The position numbers and the translations under genes are program-made. 64,000 nucleotides of DNA from assembly GCF_900114705.1 (NCBI RefSeq), contig NZ_FOTW01000018.1:62001-126000 (forward strand), in the 5' to 3' direction. The notes beneath the pieces are model-generated. The model made no database searches and was not told where the DNA came from. It saw only the letters and a program-made list of their open reading frames with translations. The DNA is from Rugamonas rubra (GTDB taxonomy: Bacteria > Pseudomonadota > Gammaproteobacteria > Burkholderiales > Burkholderiaceae_D). Positions within the stretch are counted from its first letter, which is position 1; every line of letters starts with the position of its first letter. Shown here in pieces: positions 20,490 to 28,829 of the stretch.

Positions 20490-21728
20490 TCAATGGAAGA
20501 ACAGGTAGGCGACGAAGATGGCCGCCACCACGCCGGCGAAGTCGGCGATCAGGCCGCAGGAGATGGCGTAGCGCGTCTTGCGGATGCCGACCGAGCCGAA
20601 GTACAGGGCGACGATGTAGAAGGTGGTGTCGGCCGAGCCCTGGAACACGCAGGCGAGGCGGCCGACGAAGGAGTCGACGCCGTAGGTTTTCATGGCGTCG
20701 ATCATCATCGCCTTCGAGCCGCTGCCGCTGAGCGGCTTCATCATGGCGGTCGGCAGCGCCGGCACGAAGTCGGTGTTGATGCCGAGCAGGGAGAAGAACC
20801 AGTTGAAGCCCTCGACGACGAAGCCGAACACGCCGGCGTTGCGGATCACGCTGATCGCCACCAGCATGCCGACCAGGTAGGGGATCACCGTCAGCGAGGT
20901 TTGGATGCCGCCCTTGGCGCCCTCGATGAAGGCCTCGTAGACGTTGACCTTGCGGCGCAGCGCGCCGATGATGAACGTGGCGATGACCAGTATCAGCACC
21001 AGGTTGCTGACCACCTTGGAGACCAGTTCGATCTCCTCCTTGCTCAAATACTGGGTGAAGTAGAAGATCATGCCGGCGATGGCGGCGGTCATGCCGCCCA
21101 GCCAGCTCAGCACGACGCGGTTGAGCAGGTTGATGCGCTGGCGGATCGACACGGCGATGATGCCGACCAGGGTGGCGACATAGGTGGCGATCATGCAGGG
21201 GATGAAGATGTCCGACGGGTCGGCGGCGCCGAGGATGGAGCGCTGCGCCATGATGGCCAGCGGGATCAGGGTCAGGCCGGAGGTGTGCAGCACCAGGAAC
21301 ATGATCTGCGCGTTGCTGGCCTCGTCCTTGTTGGGGTTGAGGGTTTGCAGGCTTTCCATCGCCTTCAGGCCGAAGGGGGTGGCGGCGTTGTCCAGGCCGA
21401 GCAGGTTGGCCGAAAAATTCATCACCATGTGGCCGGTGGCCGGGTGGTTCTTCGGCACGTCGGGGAAGATGCGCGAGAAGAAGGGGGCGATGACGCGCGC
21501 CAGCAGGTCGACCACGCCGGCCTTCTCGCCGATGTTCATGATGCCCAGCCACAGCGTCATCACACCGGCCAGCGGCAAGGCGATGTCCATCACGCCGGAC
21601 TTGGCCGAGTCGAAGGTGCCGTCGATAATGCGTTTGAAAATCTCGGTGTCGCCAAGGAAGATCCACTGCGCGAAGGCGGCGGCGAAGCCGACCAGAAAGA
21701 AGCCGGACCAGATGTAATTGAGCGACAT
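20490..21728 (-). CDS. SpmA-SpmB fusion (spore maturation / nucleoside-recognition membrane protein)
   Basis: Membrane protein of 412 residues. The first half matches SpmA (MSLNYIWSGFFLVGFAAAFA; NLLGLDNAATPFGLKAM), the second SpmB (EGAKGGIQTSLTVIPYLVGM; KTYGVDSFVGRLACVFQGSADTTFY). Both halves contain the Gate domain. In Bacillus subtilis dacB, spmA and spmB form one operon involved in spore cortex and core dehydration. Here the fused gene is again directly upstream of dacB, in a proteobacterium that should not sporulate. Biochemical role unknown; transport linked to wall synthesis is a reasonable inference. Confidence 0.92.
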   Translation of the reverse strand: MSLNYIWSGFFLVGFAAAFAQWIFLGDTEIFKRIIDGTFDSAKSGVMDIALPLAGVMTLWLGIMNIGEKAGVVDLLARVIAPFFSRIFPDVPKNHPATGHMVMNFSANLLGLDNAATPFGLKAMESLQTLNPNKDEASNAQIMFLVLHTSGLTLIPLAIMAQRSILGAADPSDIFIPCMIATYVATLVGIIAVSIRQRINLLNRVVLSWLGGMTAAIAGMIFYFTQYLSKEEIELVSKVVSNLVLILVIATFIIGALRRKVNVYEAFIEGAKGGIQTSLTVIPYLVGMLVAISVIRNAGVFGFVVEGFNWFFSLLGINTDFVPALPTAMMKPLSGSGSKAMMIDAMKTYGVDSFVGRLACVFQGSADTTFYIVALYFGSVGIRKTRYAISCGLIADFAGVVAAIFVAYLFFH

Positions 21729-21815
21729 AGATCGAAATTTTCCTGAAGCATATTGAGCAATGTTGAAAGTATAGGGCCAGCCCGCCTCCGCCTAGTGAAA
21801 GAATGCGCTTGGAAC

Positions 21816-21830
21816 ATGCCAAAAAGTTAT
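21816..21830. promoter_or_regulatory. ATGCCAAAAAGTTAT motif in the spmAB / binding-protein divergent region
   Basis: This copy differs at two positions from ATTCCAAAAGGTTAT at 23792. ATTTCATTGGC follows at about 21846; the same 11-mer follows the 23792 copy at a similar distance. It sits between divergent spmAB-dacB and the oligopeptide-binding gene, so it could serve both. Confidence 0.5.
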
Positions 21831-21935
21831 ATGCTGCCGGTCTGATTTCATTGGCGCGCCGTGCCGGCCGGGCTTAGCCTGCGCCCGGTGGACAGATCGG
21901 ATCACGCTGGGCAGCCCTTATTGACTGGATCGCAT

Positions 21936-23777
21936 ATGAAGAAACTGTGTAACAAGGCAAGCATGGCCGCCGTGGCCGCCTTGGCCGCGCTGCTGGCGCT
22001 GGCCGGCACTGCCCATGCCGCCGCCGGCGCTGCCGATACCGCCGCCGCCGCCGCGCCGGCCAAGGTGTTGCACGCCTTCCTCAGCACCGGCGAGACGGGC
22101 CTGGACCCCGCCGTCGCCTCCGACCTGGCCAGCCTGAGCCTGCTGGAAAACCTGTTCGACCCGCTGCTGCGCTACGACTACCTGGCGCGCCCGGTCAAGT
22201 TGCAGGAAAACACGCTGCGCGCCATGCCCACGGTCGAGGACGGCGGCCTGAGCTACACCTTCGAGCTGCGACCCGGCATCTACTTCACGCCCGACCCGGC
22301 CTTCAAGGGCGTCAAGCGCGAGGTGACGGCGCAGGACTACGTCTACAGCCTCAAGCGCCTGTACGACCCGACCCTGAAATCGCCCTGGTTGTTCCTACTC
22401 GAAGGCAAAATCGTCGGCGACGGCGCCCTCGCCGCCGACAAATTCGGCTACGACAGCGCCGTCGCCGGCCTGCAAGCCGTCGACAAATACACCCTGCGCA
22501 TCCGCCTGACCAAGCCCGACCCGAACTTCCTCTTCTACCTGGCCATCCCGGCCACCGGCGTGGTGGCGCGCGAGGTGATCGAGGCCTATCCCGGCCAAGC
22601 CGGCAACCACCCGGTCGGCAGCGCCGCCTTCATGATGGGCACGTGGAAGCACAGCGACAAGATCACCCTGCTGGCCAACCCGGACTTCCGCCCCACCGTG
22701 TTCCACGCCGGCGCCAACGTCGCGCCGGAGGACCGCGCGCTGGCCGCCGGCTTGGAGGGGCGCCGCCTGCCGCTGGTCGACCGCGTCGAGGTGAAGATCA
22801 TGGAGGAGTACCAGTCGCGCATGCTGGGCTTCCTCAACGGCGAGTTCGACTACCTGGAGCAGGTGCCGGAATCGCTGAAGGACATGGTGTTGGCGCCCGG
22901 CAGCGGCGCGCCCGCGCTGAAGCCGGCGCTGGCGCGCCAGGGCCTGGTGCTGTCCACCTTCCCGGTGCTGCAAACCTACTACATGTGGATGAACATGGAC
23001 GACCCGCTGATCGGCGGCTACGGCAAGGACAAGGTGGCGTTGCGCCGCGCCATCGCGCTCGGCTACAACAGCGCCGAGGACATCGCCCTGCTGAAGAAGG
23101 GCCTGGCGCTGCCGGCCGAAACGCCGCTGCCGCCCAACGTGCTGGGCTACGACCCGGCCTACCGCGCGCCCGAGGGCTACGACCCGGCGCTGGCGCGCGC
23201 GCTGCTCGAGCGCTTCGGCTACCGCCTGGGCAAGGACGGCTTCCGCACCCTGCCCGACGGCAAGCCGCTGACCCTGCTGATGCACTCCGAGCCGTCCACC
23301 GTGGGCCGGCTGCGCGACGAGTTCTGGCGCAAGAGCCTGAACGCCATCGGCCTGCGCGTGAGCTTCAAGAGCGACAAGAAAACCGAGGTCATCAAGGCCT
23401 CCCGCCTGGGCAAGGTGATGATGTTCGAAACCAACTGGATCGCCGACTTCCCCGACGGCGACAACTTCTACCAGCTGCTGTACGGCGCCAACAGCGGCCG
23501 CGCCAACTACGCCCGCTTCAACCTGCCGGCCTTCAACCAGCGCTACGAGCAGGCCCGCCAGCTGCCCGACTCGGCCGAACGCGCCCGCCTCTACCGCGAG
23601 ATGGCGCAGTTGCTGCACGCCTACGCGCCGTGGGTGCTGCTGACCCATCCGATCTCGGCCGACATCCGCCAACCGTGGTTAAAAAACTACAAACGCCATC
23701 CAGTCGAGTTCACCGCGTGGCGTTACCTCGACATCAATATTTCCGAACGCCAACGATCCGCTAAGATAACACCCTGA
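21936..23777 (+). CDS. ABC transporter substrate-binding protein, family 5 (OppA/MppA-like)
   Basis: The 613-residue product starts MKKLCNKASMAAVAALAALL with a signal peptide to about residue 35. The SBP_bac_5 domain follows, with LSLLENLFDPLLRYDYLARP and TYTFELRPGIYFTPDP-like opening motifs and NWIADFPDGDNFYQLLYG near the end. The family binds peptides; MppA in E. coli binds the wall tripeptide. No permease or ATPase genes lie nearby, so it must share a transporter encoded elsewhere. Context points to murein peptides, but the ligand is not proven. The start was chosen at the signal peptide ATG. Confidence 0.9.
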   Translation: MKKLCNKASMAAVAALAALLALAGTAHAAAGAADTAAAAAPAKVLHAFLSTGETGLDPAVASDLASLSLLENLFDPLLRYDYLARPVKLQENTLRAMPTVEDGGLSYTFELRPGIYFTPDPAFKGVKREVTAQDYVYSLKRLYDPTLKSPWLFLLEGKIVGDGALAADKFGYDSAVAGLQAVDKYTLRIRLTKPDPNFLFYLAIPATGVVAREVIEAYPGQAGNHPVGSAAFMMGTWKHSDKITLLANPDFRPTVFHAGANVAPEDRALAAGLEGRRLPLVDRVEVKIMEEYQSRMLGFLNGEFDYLEQVPESLKDMVLAPGSGAPALKPALARQGLVLSTFPVLQTYYMWMNMDDPLIGGYGKDKVALRRAIALGYNSAEDIALLKKGLALPAETPLPPNVLGYDPAYRAPEGYDPALARALLERFGYRLGKDGFRTLPDGKPLTLLMHSEPSTVGRLRDEFWRKSLNAIGLRVSFKSDKKTEVIKASRLGKVMMFETNWIADFPDGDNFYQLLYGANSGRANYARFNLPAFNQRYEQARQLPDSAERARLYREMAQLLHAYAPWVLLTHPISADIRQPWLKNYKRHPVEFTAWRYLDINISERQRSAKITP

Positions 23778-23791
23778 CGGACGGCGCGACC

Positions 23792-23806
23792 ATTCCAAAA
23801 GGTTAT
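23792..23806. promoter_or_regulatory. ATTCCAAAAGGTTAT motif upstream of the TonB receptor
   Basis: Exact reverse complement of 14680-14694 and 13 of 15 identical to 21816-21830. It lies about 180 bp before the TonB receptor start and is followed by ATTTCATTGGC at about 23822. A LysR-type T-N11-A pattern can be read in it. Confidence 0.55.
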
Positions 23807-23983
23807 GGTTGCCTTAGAACATTTCATTGGCTGGCCGGGTTTGCATGGCGCTACTCTGAATTGCTAGTAATAAAGCAATGATCTAGGCAAGGCGTGGATT
23901 TTGCCGCCATCGCCGGTCAACAAGTCGATAAAAAAGAGCGGAAACAAGCGCATTCGGTGCAAGCACATTTAGGGAGAACAACT

Positions 23984-26746
23984 TTGAAGGTCAAGAAACT
24001 GGCGCACATGCTTGCGCTGATCGGTGCCGTCGCACCGTTCGCCAACGACGCCATGGCGCAGGACGCCGCGCCCATCCAGCGGATCGAAATCACCGGCAGT
24101 AGCATCAAGCGCATCGCCAAGGAAGGCGCCCTGCCGATCCAGGTGGTGAGCTTCGACACCATCGAAAAATCCGGCATCACCAGCACCGAGCAACTGGTGC
24201 GCACCCTGTCGGCCAACGGCACCGGCGCCGACAACATGACCTCCGGCAACAACGTCTTCGGCGCCGACGCCGACCGCGTCAGCGGCGGCGCCTCCTTCGC
24301 CTCGCTGCGCGGGCTGGGACCGAACTCGACGCTGGTGCTGCTCAACGGCCGCCGCATCGCCAGCCACGGCGCCAGCGGCAAGGCGGTCGACCTGAACTCG
24401 ATTCCGCTGGGCGCCATCGCCCGCGTCGAGATCCTCAAGGACGGCGCCTCGGCCATCTACGGCACCGACGCCGTCGGCGGCGTGATGAACTTCATCCTGC
24501 GCGAGAACTACGACGGCGTCGAGGCCAGCGCCTCGACCAACGTCACCCAACAGGGCGGCGGCCAGACCCGCCGCCTCTCCCTGCTGGCCGGCAAGGGCAA
24601 GCTGGCCGACGACGGCTACAACATCATGGCCAGCGTGACCTACGACAAGGACGACAAGCTCAGCTCGTCGGACCGCAAGTTCGTCAACGGCTTCCAGCCG
24701 GCGCGCGGCCTGTCGCCCGACACCACCGGCACGCCCTTCGCCACCCAACTGAGCGGCGCCGGCACGGCGCTGGGCACCGGCTTCCAGGTGCCCGGCGACA
24801 GCAGCACCTACCTGCAGGCCAACCAGCTCAGCCTGCAAGGCAAGTGCGACAGCGTGCCCGGCATGTCGCAGTACCAGACCGATCTGTGGAAGGACGTCAC
24901 CTCCCCGCTGCGCAGCAAGTATTCCTGCGCCTACGACTACGGCGCCGACTACGCCATCAGCTTCCCGGTCGAGCGCCTCAACGCCATCTCGCGCGGCACG
25001 CTGCAACTGAACGCCGATCACAAGCTGGCGTTCGAGGGCATGTACTCGCGCACCAAGGCGACGGCGATCCTGACGCCGGTGCAGATCCAGACCAGCCTGG
25101 CCAACAAGAACGCCTACCCGGTCGGCGGCGCCTACTACCAGGACTTGTCGGCCTTCATCCCCAGCTTCGACAAGACCAAGCCCATCATCTACAAGTGGCG
25201 CGCCACCGAGTGGGGCGACCGCACCCAGGAGAACATCACCGACAGCGCCCGTCTGCTGATCGCCGCCGAGGGCACCTTCCTCGGCAAGTGGGACTACAAG
25301 GCCGGCCTGTCGCGCGCCGAGAGCCAGACCAAGACCGCGTTGACCGACGGCTACGGCTACACCAGCAAGATCTATTCGGCGCTGGCCAGCGGCGTCATCA
25401 ACCCGTGGCTGGCGCCGGGCCAAAGCCAGACCGCCGAGGCGAGCAGCCTGATCGAATCGACCAAGTTCCGTGGCGACTTCCAGCACGGCAAGACCACGCT
25501 GACCCAGCTCGACGGCACCGTCTCCGGCGAGCTGCTGCAGTTGCCGGCCGGCGCGCTGGCCATCGCCGCCGGCTTCGACCTGCGCCGCGAGGGTTACGAC
25601 TTCGGCCAGAACGTCGACGCCACCGGCATCCTGCTGGCGCCGGGCAACGCCGCGCTGACCAACACCAGCCGCGACGTGCGCGCCATCTTCACCGAGCTGC
25701 TGGTGCCGGTGACCAAGGACCTGGAGTTGCAACTGGCGCTGCGCCGCGACCACTACAGCGTGTTCGGCGCCACCACCAATCCCAAGCTGGCCTTCCGCTA
25801 CCAGCCGGCCAGCACGCTGCTGTTCCGCGGCTCGGCCAACAAGGGCTTCCTGGCGCCCAGCTTCACCCAGCTGTATTCGGCCCAGCTGTCGCAGGAACTG
25901 CCAAACGGCATCATCGACCCGATCTTCTGCCCGACCCATCCGGGCGACCCGGCCTTCTGCGCCATCTCGCGCCAGCCCTACCAGACCGGCGGCAACAGCA
26001 AGCTGCGTCCGGAGACCTCCAAGCAGGGCACGCTGGGCATGGTGATCGAGCCGGTCAAGGGCTATTCCGCCTCGCTCGACTTCTGGGCCATCAACGTGCA
26101 GGACCGCATCCTGAACCGCACGCCGCAGGTGGTGCTGGCCAACGCCGCCGCGCTGTCCGCCAACATCATCCGCAACCCGGACAACACCATCAACTACATC
26201 CAGGCCGGCTGGATCAACGCCGCCGGCCTGCGCACCCGTGGCGCCGACCTCGGCCTGCGCGGCGAGGGCCTGCTGTCCGGCTACAAATGGAACGCCGCGC
26301 TGGACGGCACCTGGACCAAGAGCTTCAAGTTCGCCGAGATCCAGGGCCAGCAGTACAAGGAACTGGTGGGCAACTTCTACACCCGCGACATCTACCTGCG
26401 CTGGAAGCACAACGCCAGCCTGGGCGTGGCGCGCGGCGACTGGAGCGGCCTGTTGACGCAGAACTACAGCGCCGGCTACAAGGACCAGCTGCCCAACGGC
26501 GGCAAGGGCGCGCCGCCGGCCGGCTTCAAGGCCGACGTCAGCAGCTACACCACGTACGACGTGTCGGCCACCTACGGCGGCATCAAGAACGCCACCTTCA
26601 CCGTCGGCATCAAGAACCTGCTCAACACCGACCCGCCGTTCACCGCGCACAACGTCGACGAGGTGGTTGGCGCCGGTTGGGACCCGCGCGTGGCCGACGC
26701 GCGCGGCCGCCAGCTGACGCTGCTGTTCAAGTACAAGTTCCTCTAA
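23984..26746 (+). CDS. TonB-dependent outer-membrane receptor
   Basis: The product of about 920 residues has a signal peptide (KVKKLAHMLALIGAVAPFAN to AMAQ). A plug domain follows (RIEITGSSIKRIAKEGALPI; LRGLGPNSTLVLLNGRRIA; VEILKDGASAIYGTDAVGGV), then a beta barrel ending in LLFKYKFL with the usual terminal Phe-type strand. The TTG at 23984 is favoured: AGGGAG lies seven bases upstream and the signal peptide begins there; the frame is open to 23894. Such receptors import large ligands. Its place between a peptide-binding protein and LD-carboxypeptidase suggests muropeptides or wall fragments as ligand, an inference. Confidence 0.92.
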   Translation: MKVKKLAHMLALIGAVAPFANDAMAQDAAPIQRIEITGSSIKRIAKEGALPIQVVSFDTIEKSGITSTEQLVRTLSANGTGADNMTSGNNVFGADADRVSGGASFASLRGLGPNSTLVLLNGRRIASHGASGKAVDLNSIPLGAIARVEILKDGASAIYGTDAVGGVMNFILRENYDGVEASASTNVTQQGGGQTRRLSLLAGKGKLADDGYNIMASVTYDKDDKLSSSDRKFVNGFQPARGLSPDTTGTPFATQLSGAGTALGTGFQVPGDSSTYLQANQLSLQGKCDSVPGMSQYQTDLWKDVTSPLRSKYSCAYDYGADYAISFPVERLNAISRGTLQLNADHKLAFEGMYSRTKATAILTPVQIQTSLANKNAYPVGGAYYQDLSAFIPSFDKTKPIIYKWRATEWGDRTQENITDSARLLIAAEGTFLGKWDYKAGLSRAESQTKTALTDGYGYTSKIYSALASGVINPWLAPGQSQTAEASSLIESTKFRGDFQHGKTTLTQLDGTVSGELLQLPAGALAIAAGFDLRREGYDFGQNVDATGILLAPGNAALTNTSRDVRAIFTELLVPVTKDLELQLALRRDHYSVFGATTNPKLAFRYQPASTLLFRGSANKGFLAPSFTQLYSAQLSQELPNGIIDPIFCPTHPGDPAFCAISRQPYQTGGNSKLRPETSKQGTLGMVIEPVKGYSASLDFWAINVQDRILNRTPQVVLANAAALSANIIRNPDNTINYIQAGWINAAGLRTRGADLGLRGEGLLSGYKWNAALDGTWTKSFKFAEIQGQQYKELVGNFYTRDIYLRWKHNASLGVARGDWSGLLTQNYSAGYKDQLPNGGKGAPPAGFKADVSSYTTYDVSATYGGIKNATFTVGIKNLLNTDPPFTAHNVDEVVGAGWDPRVADARGRQLTLLFKYKFL

Positions 26747-26792
26747 GCGGGAACCGGACGGCGCTGTTTCAACCCGACCCCGAAAATGCGCG

Positions 26793-26844
26793 ACGGTCGG
26801 GGTCTGACCCCGTACGGCGCCAAGGCGGGGAGTCAGACCCCTGG
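26793..26844. repeat. Second copy of the 52-bp GGGGTCTGACCCC element
   Basis: Nearly identical to 8081-8132, with the A/T swapped in each palindrome arm so that pairing is kept. It lies 47 bp after the TonB receptor stop and 50 bp before ldcA. Compensatory changes suggest selection on the paired structure. Confidence 0.75.
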
Positions 26845-26893
26845 TCTTTTGGGGGGGCCTTTGACGGCGTGTTGAACCAACAGAAAGGTAGCG

Positions 26894-27976
26894 ATGTCCG
26901 ATCCAGCACCACTGAGCCGGCGCCGCTTCGGCGCCCTGCTGGCCGGCGCCGCCGTGGCGGCGGCCCAGCCGGCCACGGCGCTGGCCGGCGCGCGCACCAC
27001 CCGGGGAGGCAAGGCCATGAAACAACACCTGCTCAAGCCGACCAGGCTGCACAGCGGCGACCTAGTCGGCATCGTCGCGCCGGCCGGGCCGTCGAATCCG
27101 GCGGCCCTCGAACAGGCTGTGCAGAATTTGCAGGCGCTGGGCCTGCGCGCCAAGCTGGGCGCCCACCTGGGCGAGGTCTACGGCAACTACGGCGGCAGCG
27201 TCGAACACCGCGTCGCCGACCTGCACGCCATGTTCCTCGATCCCGAGGTCAAGGCCGTGTGGGCGATACGCGGCGGCTCCGGCTGCATCGCGCTGCTGTC
27301 CCATCTGAACTACAAGCTGATCCGCAGCAATCCCAAGATCCTGCTGGGCTTTTCCGACGTCACCGCGCTGCACCTGGCGCTGCAGCGGCGCGCCGGGCTG
27401 GTCAGCTTCCACGGCCCGGTGCTGTCGACGCCGTTCTCCGACTACACCCGCAACCATCTGCAGAACCTGCTGATGGCGCCGCAGGCCCACTACACCATCC
27501 CCATGGCGCAGGAGAACCGCGCCCGCGCCGTGGCGGCGCCGCAGTACGCTCTGCGCACCGTGCACGCCGGCCAGGCCAGCGGCCGCCTGATGGGCGGCAA
27601 CCTGAGCATGGTCGCCGCGCTGGCCGGCACGCCCTACGCCGCCGATTTCCGCCAGGCCATCGTGTTCTTGGAGGACGTGAGCGAGGAGCCCTACCGCATC
27701 GACCGCATGATGACCCAGCTGCAATTGAGCGAGGGTTTCGAGCACGCGGCGGCGATGATGTTGGGCGTGTTCGAAAAATGCGCGCCGCCCGCCGACGAGG
27801 TGTCGCTGAGCCTGGAGCAGACGTTGGACCAGCACCTGCTGCCGCTCAAGCTGCCGTCGGCCACCGGCTACTCCTTCGGCCACATCCGCGACCAGTTCAC
27901 CTTGCCGCTCGGCCTGCAGGCCCGCTTCGACACCGAGCAGCAGAGCTTGACCCTGCTGGAGCCGGCGGTGCTGTAG
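26894..27976 (+). CDS. ldcA: Tat-exported muramoyltetrapeptide LD-carboxypeptidase
   Basis: S66 peptidase of 360 residues that removes the terminal D-Ala from tetrapeptides. The catalytic triad is visible: S154 in GFSDVTALH, E260 in FLEDVSEEPYRIDRM, H330 in GHIRDQFTLPLG, with family-like spacing. The N-terminus LSRRRFGALLAGAAVAAA is a twin-arginine signal, so the enzyme should be periplasmic, unlike cytoplasmic LdcA of E. coli. An internal ATG at residue 42 would give a cytoplasmic form. It is the last gene of the recycling region. Confidence 0.92.
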   Translation: MSDPAPLSRRRFGALLAGAAVAAAQPATALAGARTTRGGKAMKQHLLKPTRLHSGDLVGIVAPAGPSNPAALEQAVQNLQALGLRAKLGAHLGEVYGNYGGSVEHRVADLHAMFLDPEVKAVWAIRGGSGCIALLSHLNYKLIRSNPKILLGFSDVTALHLALQRRAGLVSFHGPVLSTPFSDYTRNHLQNLLMAPQAHYTIPMAQENRARAVAAPQYALRTVHAGQASGRLMGGNLSMVAALAGTPYAADFRQAIVFLEDVSEEPYRIDRMMTQLQLSEGFEHAAAMMLGVFEKCAPPADEVSLSLEQTLDQHLLPLKLPSATGYSFGHIRDQFTLPLGLQARFDTEQQSLTLLEPAVL

Positions 27977-28019
27977 CGCCGGCAAAAGTGGATGTAAATA
28001 ATTTGTGCGCTGCACAAAT

Positions 28020-28307
28020 ATCTGTGATACACTACGTTCAGTGGTGAGGTTTGCATGCAGACAGTCCCACTATCCAAGGCATGCGCCACAAACCGGGTTG
28101 TGTAAGTTTGGTTTGTGCATGGCGACAAAAGCTTGGATTTGTAATTCCGAATACGATGGTCGATTTACACGTTGGGGGCACCACGCAGATAGCATGGGCG
28201 CCCGAGACTCTGGAGGCACTTTGCAGATAGCACTGGCATCCGGCACACGATTAAACTATTGGTAATACATTGGAACAAAGCCCGCGAAAGTGGGCTTTTT
28301 TTTCGTC
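28020..28307 (+). ncRNA. Possible small RNA or small-ORF transcript ending at a strong terminator
   Basis: TGATACACT near 28024 could be a -10 element, and the stretch ends at the intrinsic terminator 28278-28307. Inside, two imperfect 22-nt direct repeats containing GCAGATAGCA start at 28177 and 28215. The 38-nt offset is not a multiple of three. A 48-codon frame (28119-28265, starting MATKAWICNSEYDGRF) ends 12 bp before the terminator but lacks a clear ribosome binding site. I do not recognise the RNA or the peptide. Confidence 0.3.
28278..28307 (+). terminator. Intrinsic terminator
   Basis: AAGCCCGC, a GAAA-type loop and GTGGGCTT are followed by eight or more T residues. It marks the left side of the AT-rich island and ends whatever is transcribed from about 28030. 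Confidence 0.8.
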
Positions 28308-28724
28308 TATATATCCTCCTTCCCTGTTCTGGGAAGGTTTCCGCACTAGCGATGTCCAGCTGTTCGGTTTCAACCCCTCCCCCGGTTACCCGTGATGTGT
28401 TCGGGCGGCAACGGAGCATGTACGCAGGTGTGCGACGTGACGTAGCGGGCGTAAGTTATCAAGCGAGAGTGTCGGGTTAGATTGCCCCAGTCAACGCTGG
28501 CATGGTAAGCGCAGCCATGGAGGAGGTTTGCCCTCATTTCTTTGCTCGTTGAGCCAAAGTTGATCCGGTTGCACTTTTCGCTGCCGCGCTTGTAGGGCCA
28601 TCGCGTAGCACAACTGACGCTGCAGTGGCTGCTTTTGCAGAGGTCGCTTTGGCTGGCGCGACTTGAGGCAGTGTGCCGCCAGCCGCGAATCTAAGAATTT
28701 CCGTGCGGAATAGGCAAATACTGA
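28308..28724. other. Intergenic stretch with a possible gene remnant
   Basis: No intact gene is seen in these 417 bp. On the minus strand, 28534-28690 reads as the C-terminus of an Ala/Lys/Thr-rich protein (APAKATSAKAATAAS ... TGSTLAQRAKK, then TGA), but a stop lies just upstream and no start is present. It may be a decayed gene cut by arrival of the ATPase-protease island, or chance. Confidence 0.3.
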
Positions 28725-28753
28725 TTGTTTACACAGCTATTTTGCCGTACAAT
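28725..28753 (+). promoter_or_regulatory. Promoter of the ATPase-subtilase module
   Basis: TTGTTT (28725-28730), a 17-bp spacer and TACAAT (28748-28753) form a good sigma-70-type promoter. The start codon lies about 70 bp downstream of the predicted transcription start. AAAGGGG precedes the ATG at 28830. Confidence 0.65.
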
Positions 28754-28829
28754 TTGGACTAAAATTGAAGTATTGTTTTACAATTGTTCCACTATGCTTT
28801 GTAGTGCTATAGAATTAAAGGGGATTTTC

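Noticed and set aside
23969..27052. Open frame of over 1000 codons antisense to the TonB receptor
   Set aside because: Shadow frame; it also runs across the receptor-ldcA gap and the repeat at 26793, which a real gene would not do.
28005..28265. 86-codon frame ending at the terminator 28278
   Set aside because: The first half has no coding character and no ribosome site. Only the last 48 codons might be real, so I listed the stretch as a low-confidence RNA or small-ORF transcript.
27977..28829. Attachment site or integrase for the ATPase-subtilase island
   Set aside because: No integrase, tRNA gene or matching direct repeats at 28.0-28.8 kb and 32.2-32.3 kb could be found, so the way it arrived stays open.
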